Below, piece after piece: positions 45,312-55,014 of a stretch of DNA of 64,000 nucleotides. The position numbers and the translations under genes were made by a program. The stretch comes from Candidatus Pantoea formicae (GTDB lineage Bacteria; Pseudomonadota; Gammaproteobacteria; Enterobacterales; Enterobacteriaceae): the NCBI RefSeq assembly GCF_011752625.1, contig NZ_VWXD01000001.1, forward strand, positions 310,001 through 374,000. The letters are read 5' to 3'. How positions within the stretch are numbered: position 1 is the stretch's first letter; the number at the start of each line of letters is the position of its first letter. The notes beneath the pieces were generated by a model. That model saw only the letters and a list, made by a program, of their open reading frames with translations, did not search any database and had not been told where the DNA came from.

Positions 45312-46271
45312 ATGACTTACGTGATTCTGCATGCGCTTGCCCCGATCTTTATTGTTATGTTGCTGGGGGTTTGGGCGGGCAAAGCCAAAATGGTTGATAA
45401 CAAAAATGTCTCTTTACTCAATATCTTCGTTATGGATTTTGCCTTACCCGCCGCGTTGTTTAGCGCGACGGTACAAACCCCCTGGAGCGGGATAGTGGCG
45501 CAAATGCCGCTGATTGCGGTATTAACCTTAGCGATGTGGATTGCTTACGCGGTGCTCTATTTTGTCGCCACCAAGCTATTCAACAAGTCTCCGCAGGACG
45601 CGGCAGTACTGACGTTGACCGTAGCGCTGCCCAACTATGCGGCATTGGGTCTGCCGATCCTTGGCAGCGTGGTGGGAGAAGGTTCTGCGACATCACTCTC
45701 TGTGGCGGTCTCGATCGCCTGCGGTTCGGTGCTGATGACACCCTTCTGCCTGCTGATTTTGGAACGAGAAAAAGCGCGCAGCGCGGGGGAAACACAACGC
45801 TCAACCCTGGCCATGTTACCGGTGTTAATGTGGCGTTCGGTGAAAAAACCGATTGTTTGGGGACCTCTGCTCGGCGTGGTGCTGTCGGCGATTGGCATTA
45901 AAATGCCGGATTTGGTGCTGGCCGCGATTAAACCGCTGGGCCTGGCGGCGACCGCTGCCGCACTGTTCCTGACTGGGGTTATCCTCTCGGCACGACAGCT
46001 GAAAATCAACAGCATGGTGATCAGCTCAACCGTCACCAAACTGCTGATTCAGCCCGCGCTGGCATGGGGCATTGTGCTGCTGTTTGGCTTGCACGGCACG
46101 GTGGCCATCACCGCAATTCTGATGATTGCGTTGTCGGCGGGTTTCTTTGGTGTAGTGTTTGGCAATCGCTTTGGAGTTCAGTCACCGGATGCTGAAGCGG
46201 TGCTGTTACTGAGTTCGCTGCTGTCGATTCTGTCACTGCCCCTGTTTATTAGCTTAACTGCAGGAATTTGA
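45312..46271 (+). CDS. mdcF: Malonate transporter, auxin efflux carrier family
   Basis: 319-residue membrane carrier of the AEC family with about ten segments (LHALAPIFIVMLLGVWAGKA at the start; LLLSSLLSILSLPLFISLTA at the end). In malonate operons it imports malonate. It replaces the MdcLM-type transporter of other bacteria. Confidence 0.93.
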   Translation: MTYVILHALAPIFIVMLLGVWAGKAKMVDNKNVSLLNIFVMDFALPAALFSATVQTPWSGIVAQMPLIAVLTLAMWIAYAVLYFVATKLFNKSPQDAAVLTLTVALPNYAALGLPILGSVVGEGSATSLSVAVSIACGSVLMTPFCLLILEREKARSAGETQRSTLAMLPVLMWRSVKKPIVWGPLLGVVLSAIGIKMPDLVLAAIKPLGLAATAAALFLTGVILSARQLKINSMVISSTVTKLLIQPALAWGIVLLFGLHGTVAITAILMIALSAGFFGVVFGNRFGVQSPDAEAVLLLSSLLSILSLPLFISLTAGI

Positions 46272-46273
46272 AC

Positions 46274-46882
46274 ATGAATATCCGCCCACACGATCTGCTC
46301 TGGCTCCACGCTGACGCAACACTGCTTGCTATAAAGGAGAGCTGGGTCGTGCAGCAGTGGTCGCCGCAACAGCCGGTGGTGGTGCGGCGTGATGTCGTTC
46401 AGCAGGGCACGGTTCCGATTGGCGTACGCGGGGAGGCGCGCCATCAACGCGCGGCGGGCTGGGTGCGCATGCAGGATGTGGCGCGCATTGATGCGCCAGA
46501 GGACCTGGTTGCGCGCGCGGCAACACATCGTTTTTACGCTTTGCCCACGGTGCAGGCGCTGCATCAACTGCAACAGCAGCGCTGGTCGTGGCAGTGGGGG
46601 GTGACGGGGAGCACCGGTTTTGCCTTGGCAACGTCATTGCCGGTGCTGCACGCGGAGAGCGATCTCGATTTGCTTATTCGCGCACCACAGCCGCTCCATC
46701 CCGATGAATTGACAGTGTGGCAGCAGCAACTGCTCCAGTTACCTTGCCGTGCAGATACGCAGATAGAAACGCCTTACGGCGCTTTTGCTCTTAACGAATG
46801 GTTACGCAGCGGGCGGGTGTTACTAAAAACGGCCCATGGCCCGCGACTGACCGATCTTCCCTGGACGGAGGAAAATCGATGA
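46274..46882 (+). CDS. mdcG: Phosphoribosyl-dephospho-CoA transferase
   Basis: 202-residue nucleotidyltransferase that links the prosthetic group to Ser25 of MdcC. The nucleotidyltransferase-like acidic motif ESDLDLLIRAP follows TGSTGFALATSLPVLH. ATG 46274 lies two bases after the mdcF stop. It overlaps mdcH by four bases. Confidence 0.93.
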   Translation: MNIRPHDLLWLHADATLLAIKESWVVQQWSPQQPVVVRRDVVQQGTVPIGVRGEARHQRAAGWVRMQDVARIDAPEDLVARAATHRFYALPTVQALHQLQQQRWSWQWGVTGSTGFALATSLPVLHAESDLDLLIRAPQPLHPDELTVWQQQLLQLPCRADTQIETPYGAFALNEWLRSGRVLLKTAHGPRLTDLPWTEENR

Positions 46883-47784
46883 AAACCTTGTTCACCTTTC
46901 CCGGCCAAGGCACGCAGCGTGTGGGCATGTTGCAACACATACCGCGAGATGCAACCTGGCAGGTGGCGCAGGCGGTGCTGGGGGAGGAATTAACCCAACT
47001 GGATTCCGCCGCCGCGCTGCAACACACTCGCGCGGTACAGTTGGCTCTGTTAATCGCTGCGGTATCGGCTGGACGACAGCTGATCCATCACGGCGTGCAG
47101 CCCGACATAGTGTGTGGGTTGTCCATCGGTGCTTACCCTGCGGCGGTGATCGCCGGTGCGCTGGATTTTGCCGACGCACTGCAACTGGTGGCGCTACGCG
47201 GGGAGTTGATGGAGCAAGCCTATCCACAAGGCTATGGTTTAACCGCCATCAGCGGCCTAAACCTCGCACAGATGGAAACCCTGGTGGATAATCGCACCAG
47301 CTTCATTGCCAACATTAACGCCGAAACACAGATTGTGATTGCCGGTAGCGATGCGGCAATGGCAGCCGTCGCGCAGCAGGCGCTGGAGCAGGGGGCACAA
47401 CGCGCGCATCGGCTGGCGATCAGCGTACCCTCCCACTGTGCTTTACTCGATCAACCAGCACAGCAATTGAAAGCGGCAATCGACCGCATCACCTTGCAAC
47501 GTCCGCAACTGGCTTATTTGAGCGGCAGCAGTGCACGGGTTATCTGGCAGCCGGAACGTATCGCGGAGGATTTAGCGATGAACATGGCGCGCAGTGTGCG
47601 CTGGCATGAAGCGATGGTGGCGGCGCGAGAACGCGAGGTGCGTCTTGTCATTGAGATGCCGCCCGGTGAAGTCCTCACGGGATTGACCCGTAGTGTGCAG
47701 TGTCAGGGGGAGTGCCTTGCCTTAGAACGCAGCGGCGATGAATTGGCGCTGCGTCTGTTTCAGCGGCTCGCCAGCGCGCGCTGA
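46879..47784 (+). CDS. mdcH: Malonyl-CoA:ACP malonyltransferase of malonate decarboxylase
   Basis: 301-residue FabD-like transferase that loads malonyl onto the carrier subunit to prime the enzyme. It has FPGQGTQRVGML at 6-17 and the nucleophile elbow GLSIGAYPAAVIAGAL. The start overlaps the mdcG stop (ATGA) with GGAGG upstream. Its last 25 bases overlap the convergent mdcR. Confidence 0.93.
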   Translation: MKTLFTFPGQGTQRVGMLQHIPRDATWQVAQAVLGEELTQLDSAAALQHTRAVQLALLIAAVSAGRQLIHHGVQPDIVCGLSIGAYPAAVIAGALDFADALQLVALRGELMEQAYPQGYGLTAISGLNLAQMETLVDNRTSFIANINAETQIVIAGSDAAMAAVAQQALEQGAQRAHRLAISVPSHCALLDQPAQQLKAAIDRITLQRPQLAYLSGSSARVIWQPERIAEDLAMNMARSVRWHEAMVAAREREVRLVIEMPPGEVLTGLTRSVQCQGECLALERSGDELALRLFQRLASAR

Positions 47785-48713
47785 GCTTTTTCCTGCAAAC
47801 TCAGCGCAAACATGCGGCCTTCTGCCACTAATGCCAACAGGTTTGGATCATGTTCGCGGTTGCGCGGAAATACGATGGCGATGTGCTGGCGCATTTGATA
47901 CGGCTCCGCCAGCCGCAGGAAACAGAGGTCGTTCTCATATTGTTTACGCATCCTGCCCGGCACCAATGAGTAGCCCATACCTGCCTGCACCAGACTTAAC
48001 ATCGAGAAGATATCGTTGACGCGCGTGATGATGTTGGGTTCGAAACCTGCCACGTGGCAGGCTTCCTGAAACCCGGCGAATGTGGCAAATCCCTCCGCCA
48101 GTGAGACAAAGGGCTTGTCGCTGTAGACTCGCAGGTCTATGTCATCCTGCTGGCGAGTGCTGTCACCAGGCGGCACGGCAAGGAAGATATCGTCCTGAAA
48201 AAGCGCCACTTGCTCAAATACCTTGTCATCAATCTCTGCTTCGCTGACCGAAATGATGATGGCATCAAGTTGGTTATCTTTAAGTGCGCGCAGCAACAAC
48301 TCGTTGGAACCCATGGTGAGGTTCAACTCTAACTCTGGGCGGCGCAGTTTCATTTTCATGATCAGTCGTGGCACGGTTTCCAGTGACAGCGAATAGAGCG
48401 TGCCGACACGCAGATTACCCAACCCAATACCCGCGGTACGCCGGGTTTCATCGATACCCTGACTGAGTGTGGCCAGTGCTTCGCGGCTGTATTCCAGCAA
48501 TGTCCAGGCCGCTGGCAGTGCCACTAAGTTGCGGCCTTTATGCTCAAACAGTGGGCAGCGCAGACTCTCTTCCAGCGTGTGCAGTGCACGGTGTACGCTG
48601 ACGGTGCTGATGCCTAAGGTTTCTGCGGCTCTGGCGAGGTTTTCACTTTCCATGTAGCAGGCAAAAATGAGCAGCTTGCGCACGGTGAGATCATTATCGA
48701 GGGTGAGTTTCAT
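47760..48713 (-). CDS. mdcR: LysR-family regulator of malonate decarboxylase
   Basis: 317-residue LysR regulator. Helix-turn-helix in NLARAAETLGISTVSVHRAL followed by EESLRCPLFEHKGRNL, then the ligand domain. Placement at the end of the mdc operon on the opposite strand is that of Klebsiella MdcR, the malonate-responsive activator. The 3' ends overlap by 25 bases, so the two mRNAs are antisense at their tails. Confidence 0.9.
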   Translation of the reverse strand: MKLTLDNDLTVRKLLIFACYMESENLARAAETLGISTVSVHRALHTLEESLRCPLFEHKGRNLVALPAAWTLLEYSREALATLSQGIDETRRTAGIGLGNLRVGTLYSLSLETVPRLIMKMKLRRPELELNLTMGSNELLLRALKDNQLDAIIISVSEAEIDDKVFEQVALFQDDIFLAVPPGDSTRQQDDIDLRVYSDKPFVSLAEGFATFAGFQEACHVAGFEPNIITRVNDIFSMLSLVQAGMGYSLVPGRMRKQYENDLCFLRLAEPYQMRQHIAIVFPRNREHDPNLLALVAEGRMFALSLQEKAQRALASR

Positions 48714-48764
48714 GCAGGATTCACATCGTTATCGGAGCTGCCAATATAGCGCCTTATATGACCC

Positions 48765-48898
48765 GGTCGCCATAGATGACGACCCTACGATTGTTGCCGA
48801 TCGCTTAAGCAAAAAAGTGCGTCTATAACTCAGTGCGCATGAATGCGCACCCTACGAAAATCGCACCGAACAATGTTGGGTCGCCATTAATAGCGACC
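48765..48898. repeat. Cluster of three interspersed palindromes (B-A-B)
   Basis: Type B at 48765-48784 (GGTCGCCAT AG ATGACGACC, then CTACGA), type A at 48832-48853 (AGTGCGCAT GA ATGCGCACC, then CTACG) and type B at 48879-48898 (GGTCGCCATTAATAGCGACC). They fill the gap between mdcR and sitD. The shared trailing CTACG shows that A and B have one design. Confidence 0.75.
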
Positions 48899-48977
48899 GA
48901 AACGCGCTTAATTACCCCGCATTAGCCGTGAGATCGTCTGTGATGACTAGAAATTTCAACGCTGCCGAACTGTCCCT

Positions 48978-49814
48978 TTATGCGTGCCTGACAGGCCGTT
49001 GCCGATCGCGCCATGTCACGCCAATAAAGGTACCGACAAACAACAGGCTGTATAGCACCACAATCGTTGGACCTGGCGCGCTATCGAGGAAGAACGAGGC
49101 GTAAACGCCACACAACCCTGTCAGAGTGGCGATTAACACCGCTAACAGCATCACCTGCAAAAAACGTCGTGCCAGTAACAGCGCAATTGCGCCGGGAGCG
49201 ATTAACATTGCTATCGACAAAATCACGCCCACTGACTTCAGCGCAGCGACAATGGTCAGCGCGATCAAGCACAACAGCCCATAGTGCATCAGATGTCCAT
49301 TGATGCCGCAGGCTCGTGCCTGTTGCGGATCAAAGGCATGCAGCAGCAGATCGCGCCATTTCATACTCAGCAGAATCACTACCAGCAGCGCAATCAGCGC
49401 CGTTTGTACGATGTCAGACCAGGCAATCCCCAGCATATCGCCGAACAGGATATGGTCGAGGTGCACTTCCGGTTTCAGTTTCAAATAGAGCACCAATCCC
49501 GCACCGAACATGCCTGAGAATACAATGCCCATCACCGTGTCGGGTTTAATGCGGCTATTCTGGCTGATAAATCCCGTTGCGAGCGCACACAACATGCCAG
49601 CGATAAAGGCGCCAATCGCATAGGGCAAGCCTACCCACCACGCCAACACCACACCGGGGAAAACTGCATGACTCATCGCATCCCCCAGCAGTGACCAGCC
49701 TTTGAGTACCAGGAAAGCAGAAAGCATGGCGCACGGCAGCGATAACAGCAGCGTAATAATCAGTGCCATATTCATAAATTCGAACTGGAATGGGCTTAAT
49801 AACAACTCACTCAT
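48978..49814 (-). CDS. sitD: Manganese/iron ABC transporter permease SitD
   Basis: 278-residue metal-family permease (ABC-3) with seven to nine membrane segments. LKGWSLLGDAMSHAVFPGVV near the N-terminus is the family hallmark. ATG 49814 ([13 protein letters not shown]) agrees with SitD proteins and overlaps the sitC stop; ATG 49823 is also possible. Last gene of sitABCD. Confidence 0.93.
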   Translation of the reverse strand: MSELLLSPFQFEFMNMALIITLLLSLPCAMLSAFLVLKGWSLLGDAMSHAVFPGVVLAWWVGLPYAIGAFIAGMLCALATGFISQNSRIKPDTVMGIVFSGMFGAGLVLYLKLKPEVHLDHILFGDMLGIAWSDIVQTALIALLVVILLSMKWRDLLLHAFDPQQARACGINGHLMHYGLLCLIALTIVAALKSVGVILSIAMLIAPGAIALLLARRFLQVMLLAVLIATLTGLCGVYASFFLDSAPGPTIVVLYSLLFVGTFIGVTWRDRQRPVRHA

Positions 49815-50670
49815 GATGCTCATTCTCCTGAGCCTGGCGCGCACGACGCCGAGAGGCTAGCACGCCATGCTTAGGTGCAAAGGTAAAGGCCAGCAGGAAT
49901 ACCAAGGTTTGCGCGACCACAATGACGCCTCCGGTGGCGCCGTCGAGGAAATAGCTGCTCCAGGCACCCAGAAAACTGGTGATGCTGCCAATGGCGACGG
50001 CGATCATTAACAATCGCGGAAAGCGGTCGGTCAGCAGATAAGCGGTCGCGCCGGGGGTGACCACCAGACAAATCACCATAAAAGCGCCGACGGTTTGCAG
50101 CGCTGCGACCGTAGAAGCCGCGAGCAGGGTAAAGAACAAAATCTTGAGCGCGGTGGTATTTAAGCCCAGTGAACGCGCGTGGCTCTCATCGAAGAAGGTC
50201 ACCATGAGATCTTTCCACTTCAGCAGCAATAGCGTCAGGGTAATGACACCAATCGTGCCGAGCTGCCAAATATCAGCGGGGGCAACGGCCAGAATGTTGC
50301 CCAGCACAATAGTTTGAATATTAACGGATGTCGGATTGAGCGACACCAGAAAAAGCCCGATGCCAAAGAAAGAGGAGAAGATCAGCCCGATGATGGCGTC
50401 TTCTTTGAGACGGGTGCGCTGGTTGAGAAACAGCATGCTGCCTGCTGCGAGGCCGCCTGAGAGAAAGGCTCCCAGCGAGAAGGGAAGCCCCAGCATATAA
50501 GCGCCAGCTACGCCCGGCACGATTGAGTGCGACAGCGCATCACCAATCAACGACCAACCCTTTAGCATTAAAAAGCAGGAAAGGAAGGCACAAATCGCCC
50601 CGACCAGCGCGGCGATCCACATGGCATTCAGCATGTACTGATAGCCAAAAGGCTCAATAATCCACGACAT
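49807..50670 (-). CDS. sitC: Manganese/iron ABC transporter permease SitC
   Basis: 287-residue paralogous permease, [20 protein letters not shown] at the start and [20 protein letters not shown] thereafter. ATG 50670 fits the family; an in-frame ATG lies seven codons earlier. Overlaps sitB by 17 bases. Confidence 0.93.
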   Translation of the reverse strand: MSWIIEPFGYQYMLNAMWIAALVGAICAFLSCFLMLKGWSLIGDALSHSIVPGVAGAYMLGLPFSLGAFLSGGLAAGSMLFLNQRTRLKEDAIIGLIFSSFFGIGLFLVSLNPTSVNIQTIVLGNILAVAPADIWQLGTIGVITLTLLLLKWKDLMVTFFDESHARSLGLNTTALKILFFTLLAASTVAALQTVGAFMVICLVVTPGATAYLLTDRFPRLLMIAVAIGSITSFLGAWSSYFLDGATGGVIVVAQTLVFLLAFTFAPKHGVLASRRRARQAQENEHHE

Positions 50671-51439
50671 GCTTGGCTCCGGACTGTGCACCTATCTTCA
50701 AGAGTAATGCGGCGTTTTTTTGCTGTAATTCGCCATCAAAGGTGCGCGCCAGATTGGTCGCCGTGAAAGTGTCGGCCAACAGGCCGCTGGCCAGCACGGT
50801 GTTTTTGACCAATACGCAGCGATCGCAAAAATCTGGGATGGTGTTGAGATCGTGCGTTGAAACCAGCATCGTGCGGCCTTCATCACGCAATTCCTGCAAC
50901 AGTCTGATAATCGCCGCTTCTGTTTTGACATCCACGCCGGTGAAGGGCTCGTCCAGCAGGATAATTTGCCCGCTTTGTGCCAGCGCGCGCGCCAGAAAGA
51001 CGCGTTTTTTCTGTCCGCCTGACAATTCACCAATCTGACGATGGCGGTAATCGAGCATGCCAACCCGCGTTAGCGCCTCATTCACGCTGCGTTTATCGGC
51101 GGCCCGTGGAATACGCAGCATGTTCATGTAGCCGTAGCGGCCCATCATCACCACATCTTCCACCAGCACCGGAAAACTCCAGTCCACCTCTTCGGATTGC
51201 GGAACATAGGAGACGATATTGCGTTTCAGCGCGGCTTTGGCGGGCATCTCCGCCAGCGTCACGCTGCCCGTTGAGAGTGGCACAAAGCCCATGATGGCTT
51301 TAAACAGCGTGGATTTTCCGGAACCGTTGACGCCCACCAGCGCGGCAATGCTGCCCGATGGCACGGAAAACGATGCCTGACGCAACGCGGTGTGGCCGTT
51401 GCGATAGGTCACGCTGACATCCAGCACGTTAAGGGTCAT
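50654..51439 (-). CDS. sitB: Manganese/iron ABC transporter ATP-binding protein SitB
   Basis: 261-residue ATPase with Walker [10 protein letters not shown], signature [10 protein letters not shown] and Walker [12 protein letters not shown]. The [20 protein letters not shown] stretch is typical of metal-importer ATPases. Overlaps sitA by four bases. Confidence 0.94.
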   Translation of the reverse strand: MTLNVLDVSVTYRNGHTALRQASFSVPSGSIAALVGVNGSGKSTLFKAIMGFVPLSTGSVTLAEMPAKAALKRNIVSYVPQSEEVDWSFPVLVEDVVMMGRYGYMNMLRIPRAADKRSVNEALTRVGMLDYRHRQIGELSGGQKKRVFLARALAQSGQIILLDEPFTGVDVKTEAAIIRLLQELRDEGRTMLVSTHDLNTIPDFCDRCVLVKNTVLASGLLADTFTATNLARTFDGELQQKNAALLLKIGAQSGAKHVVDY

Positions 51440-52335
51440 GATTTGCTCCCAGCAGTGATGCCTTTCGCCACGGTATCGGTAGTGACGCGCAGTAAATCAA
51501 GGTAAGTCGGTACCGGTCCATCGCTGTTGCTGAGTGAATCGACGTAAAGCACGCCGCCATAGTGGATACCTGCTTCACGTGCCACCTGTTCGGCTGGTTT
51601 AGCTGAGATGGTGCTCTCGCTGAAGATGGTCGGGATCTGGTTGGCTCTCACCGCGTCGATCACTTTGCGCACCTGCTGAGGTGTGCCTTGTTGGTCGGCA
51701 TTAATTGGCCAAAGGTAGAGTTCTTTGAGTCCCAGGTCACGGGCGAGGTAAGAGAATGCACCTTCACTGGTGACTAGCCAGCGTTGATTTTCCGGAAGTT
51801 TATCAATGACAGCGCGCATCGGTGCCAGCGTTTGCTGAATTTGCGCTTTATAGCGCTCGGCGTTGGCCTGATAAATATCTGCGTTTGCTGGATCGTATTT
51901 TTGCAGCGCATTACGAATGTTATCGACGTAGATGAGTGCATTATCCGGCGACATCCACGCATGCGGGTTAGGTTTTCCATTGTAGGGCCCTTCGGTGATG
52001 CCCAAGGGTTGGATGCCCTCGGTTACCGTCACCTCAGGCACATTTTTCAGACGCTGATAGAAGCGACTAAACCACAGTTCAAGATTAAAGCCGTTCACCA
52101 AAATCAGATCTGCTCCCTGCGCACGACGAATATCCCCCGGCGTGGGCTGATACTCATGGATTTCCGCGCCGGGTTTGGTAATCGACGTGACCTCCGCCGC
52201 ATCCCCCGCCACATTTCTGGCCATGTCAGCAATGATAGTGAACGTGGTGACGACCTTGAGTTTTTCCGCGGCAAACACAGGGGCGCTGAAACAGAGCATT
52301 AGCAGCACAGCAGGTAACAGGCGTTGGCGCAACAT
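51436..52335 (-). CDS. sitA: Manganese/iron periplasmic binding protein SitA
   Basis: 299-residue cluster A-I metal-binding protein. Sec signal to about residue 22 (cleaved after APVFA). Metal ligands by homology are His in AEIHEYQPT, His in [10 protein letters not shown], Glu in SEGAFSYLA and Asp late in the chain. Preceded by two MntR-like boxes, so expected to be induced by manganese or iron shortage. Confidence 0.94.
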   Translation of the reverse strand: MLRQRLLPAVLLMLCFSAPVFAAEKLKVVTTFTIIADMARNVAGDAAEVTSITKPGAEIHEYQPTPGDIRRAQGADLILVNGFNLELWFSRFYQRLKNVPEVTVTEGIQPLGITEGPYNGKPNPHAWMSPDNALIYVDNIRNALQKYDPANADIYQANAERYKAQIQQTLAPMRAVIDKLPENQRWLVTSEGAFSYLARDLGLKELYLWPINADQQGTPQQVRKVIDAVRANQIPTIFSESTISAKPAEQVAREAGIHYGGVLYVDSLSNSDGPVPTYLDLLRVTTDTVAKGITAGSKS

Positions 52336-52351
52336 GGTGAACTCCCTTTAA

Positions 52352-52386
52352 TATAGCTTGTGCTATACAATATAGCAGATGCTAAT
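52352..52386. promoter_or_regulatory. Two tandem MntR-like boxes upstream of sitA
   Basis: TATAGC-TTGT-GCTATA at 52352-52367 and TATAGC-AGAT-GCTAAT at 52371-52386, 19 bases apart. They resemble the enterobacterial MntR box (ATAGC-N4-GCTAT core). They lie 17 to 51 bases before the start codon, over the presumed promoter. I saw no separate Fur box. Confidence 0.75.
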
Positions 52387-52575
52387 TATGTGAAGTGTTT
52401 TTGTTCGATTCCTGCGATCAACAGCAAAAATTTACCTAACCTGAAAATTTAGTGAGAAAAACCTACAGAATGGCGAGATGAACGCATCTACAGCAGCGGC
52501 GCGATCTCTCGCGCAAGCGGTGTGCCGCTGCCAGGGCGTGCGTGATACGAAGGGGAGAGTGATGTCGAGATTGGG

Positions 52576-53121
52576 TTACTCTTCGGTATTGATCACCACC
52601 AATACCTCTGCCTGCACTTCGCCCAGCGAGCGGATACGGTGCGGTTTCTGACCATGAAATGCCAGCGAATCGCCGCAGTGCAGCGTGATCAGTTCATTGT
52701 CAAAATCGACTTCAATGGTGCCTTTATGTACAAACATAAACTCTTCACCGAAGTGTTCTTTAAACGCTTTGCCGGAATATTCGGCATCGGGGTAGAGCAT
52801 GAAAGGGAGTTGCTTGCGCTTACCGACTTGCTTGGTCAGCACCACATAAGCCGATTCATCACCTTCGCTATTACTGGCTAAACGCTGACGATCGTCACCG
52901 CGCACCAGGCTGTAAGCCTGTTGATCGGCCTCATCAACGCAGAACAACTCTTCAACGCTGACGTTGAGCGCCTGTGAAAGTTTAAGCGCGGTGGCGATTG
53001 AGGGTTTACTCAAGCCGCGTTCCACTTTCGACAGATAGCTTTTGGTCATGCCGGTTTTTAGCGCCAGCGCATCCAGGCTCACGCCCAACTTTTTTCTTAA
53101 TACTTTCATGTGAATGTTCAT
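52576..53121 (-). CDS. XRE-family regulator with C-terminal cupin
   Basis: 181-residue regulator. Xre helix-turn-helix at about 8-62 (LGVSLDALALKTGMTKSYLS, ERGLSKPSIATALKLSQALN). Cupin at about 100-178 (EHFGEEFMFVHKGTIEVDFD, LAFHGQKPHRIRSLG), which senses a small ligand. It diverges from the aldolase/DapA/thioredoxin-like operon across a region with a perfect 17-base palindrome. ATG 53121 is taken; 53109 is possible. Confidence 0.88.
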   Translation of the reverse strand: MNIHMKVLRKKLGVSLDALALKTGMTKSYLSKVERGLSKPSIATALKLSQALNVSVEELFCVDEADQQAYSLVRGDDRQRLASNSEGDESAYVVLTKQVGKRKQLPFMLYPDAEYSGKAFKEHFGEEFMFVHKGTIEVDFDNELITLHCGDSLAFHGQKPHRIRSLGEVQAEVLVVINTEE

Positions 53122-53155
53122 TTTCACCAACAAATTTCAAACAATGCGATTGCCA

Positions 53156-53191
53156 ATGACACACTGTGTCATGTAAGTTGTTTTGTGTCAT
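53156..53191. promoter_or_regulatory. Palindromic operator and half-site for the XRE-cupin regulator
   Basis: ATGACACA C TGTGTCAT (53156-53172) is perfect. The half-site TGTGTCAT repeats at 53184-53191, 19 bases on, about two helical turns. Located midway between the divergent genes. Confidence 0.68.
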
Positions 53192-53263
53192 CTGGCGCGA
53201 TGCTTTTCCTGTCCGAAAACCCTAGCGCGTTGATGTGTGTTGCCATTTTCACAGGATACCAAT

Positions 53264-54046
53264 ATGCCTAAGACATTAGAAATTTCTAAAGACGAACTGG
53301 TGCGTCAGGCGATCCAGCAGATGCAGGATAATCTGGCTGACAACAGCTGGAGCATTCGCGAAAAGCTGGCCCTTACCTGCCGCATTTTGTTTGAACATGG
53401 ACATGATTCGGGTCTGGCTGGCCAAATCACCGCGCGTGGTCCACAGCCAGGAACGTACTACACCCAGCAGCTTGGGCTAGGCTTTGATGAGATCACCGCC
53501 AGCAACTTATTGCTGGTGAATGAGGATTTGGAGATCCTCGAAGGGCAGGGCATGCCTAATCCGGCTAATCGTTTTCACAGTTGGGTTTACCGTGCACGCC
53601 CTGATGTGAATTGCATTATCCATACCCATCCGTCCCACGTTTCGGCGCTGTCGATGTTGGAAGTCCCGTTGCAGATTTCGCACATGGATCTCTGCCCGCT
53701 GTATGACGACTGCGCGTTTCTTGAAGGCTGGCCGGGCGTGCCTGTCGGCAACGAAGAAGGCGACCTGATTGCGGGTGCACTGGGCGATAAGCGCGCCGTG
53801 CTGCTGTCACATCACGGACAGCTTTCCACCGGCGCGACGGTGGAAGAAGCCTGCTTTATAGCCGAACTGATTGAACGTGCTGCGCGTCTGCAACTGCTGG
53901 CGATGAGTAGTGGCACGATTAAACCGATCAAACCCGAATTAGGTCGCGAGGCGCACGACTGGATTTCTCGTCCGAAGCGCTACACCGCTGCTTTCAACTA
54001 CTTTGCGCGCCAGATCCTACGTCGCAGCAACGATTGCCTTAACTAA
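53264..54046 (+). CDS. Class II aldolase/adducin-family protein
   Basis: 260-residue metal-dependent aldolase or decarboxylase family protein. The zinc-site pair is IIHTHPSHVSAL (about 125-136) with LLSHHGQ later, and the family glycine-rich LTCRILFEHGHDSGLAGQIT near 46-65. In this family substrates range from sugar phosphates to adducin-like roles. It precedes a DapA-family gene by 23 bases. ATG 53264 has AGGA upstream. Substrate unknown. Confidence 0.85.
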   Translation: MPKTLEISKDELVRQAIQQMQDNLADNSWSIREKLALTCRILFEHGHDSGLAGQITARGPQPGTYYTQQLGLGFDEITASNLLLVNEDLEILEGQGMPNPANRFHSWVYRARPDVNCIIHTHPSHVSALSMLEVPLQISHMDLCPLYDDCAFLEGWPGVPVGNEEGDLIAGALGDKRAVLLSHHGQLSTGATVEEACFIAELIERAARLQLLAMSSGTIKPIKPELGREAHDWISRPKRYTAAFNYFARQILRRSNDCLN

Positions 54047-54069
54047 AAATTAAAAACGGGAGCACAGCC

Positions 54070-54963
54070 ATGTCTTCATCTGCACTGCATGGAATTATCG
54101 GATACACCATCACGCCTTTTACCGCAGGCGGCCTGGCACCAGACCTGAAAGCGCTTGGGACTTCAATCGATCGTATGATTGAAAGCGGCGTACACGCTAT
54201 CGCCCCACTGGGTAGCACCGGCGAAGGGGCCTACCTCAGCGATGCTGAGTGGGAGCAGGTCAGCGAGTTTAGCATCAAGCGGGTTGCGGGGCGCGTACCG
54301 ACCGTAGTCAGCGTCTCAGATCTCACCACCGCCAAAGCTGTACAGCGCGCGCGTTTTGCTGAAGCGCAAGGCGCGGATGTGGTGATGGTGTTGCCCGCGT
54401 CTTACTGGAAGCTGAGCGATGACGAGATCCTCGCGCATTACAAAGCGATTGGCGAAAGTATCAGCGTACCGATCATGCTGTACAACAACCCGGCCACCAG
54501 CGGTATCGACATGTCGGTCAGTTTGATCATGAAGATCGTGAAGGCGGTAGATAACGTCACCATGGTGAAAGAGAGCACCGGCGATATTCAGCGTATGCAC
54601 AAGCTGTATCAGCTCAGTGACGGGCAGATTCCGTTCTACAACGGCAGCAATCCGCTGGCGCTGGAAGCCTTAACCGCGGGCGCGAAAGGCTGGTGCACCG
54701 CTGCGCCAAACCTGATTCCGCAGCTCAATCTCGATCTCTATGCCGCCGTGCAAAACAACGATCTGGAGCAGGCGCGTCAGTTGTTCTATCGCCAGTTGCC
54801 GCTGCTGGAATTCATTTTGAAAGGCGGCTTGCCTGCCACCATCAAAGCGGGGCTGCGCCTGACCGGTTTAGAAGTGGGCGATCCCCGTTTGCCGGTTTCA
54901 CCACTGAATCAAGCGGGTTGCGAGCAACTGTTGCAAACGCTGAAAACCTTGAACGTATTCTGA
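54070..54963 (+). CDS. Dihydrodipicolinate synthase (DapA)-family lyase
   Basis: 297-residue class I lyase of the DapA/NAL family. Schiff-base Lys167 (VTMVKESTGD) and Tyr138 (IMLYNNPATSG) are present, as is GSTGEG at 48-53. The family cleaves or forms 2-keto acids with pyruvate. Beside a class II aldolase and without other lysine genes, a catabolic aldolase role is more likely than lysine biosynthesis. Substrate not identifiable. Confidence 0.86.
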   Translation: MSSSALHGIIGYTITPFTAGGLAPDLKALGTSIDRMIESGVHAIAPLGSTGEGAYLSDAEWEQVSEFSIKRVAGRVPTVVSVSDLTTAKAVQRARFAEAQGADVVMVLPASYWKLSDDEILAHYKAIGESISVPIMLYNNPATSGIDMSVSLIMKIVKAVDNVTMVKESTGDIQRMHKLYQLSDGQIPFYNGSNPLALEALTAGAKGWCTAAPNLIPQLNLDLYAAVQNNDLEQARQLFYRQLPLLEFILKGGLPATIKAGLRLTGLEVGDPRLPVSPLNQAGCEQLLQTLKTLNVF

Positions 54964-55014
54964 GCCCGCCCTCGCGGGGATTTCATCGCCAACACCAAAA
55001 ATGAGGAAGTGATT

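Noticed and set aside
7763..48898. CRISPR array from the repeated palindromes
   Set aside because: Copies are kilobases apart or irregularly spaced, there are no uniform spacers, and no cas gene is in the window.
54070..54963. DapA as the lysine-pathway dihydrodipicolinate synthase
   Set aside because: Active-site residues fit the broad family only; the neighbours are catabolic and no lysine gene is present.
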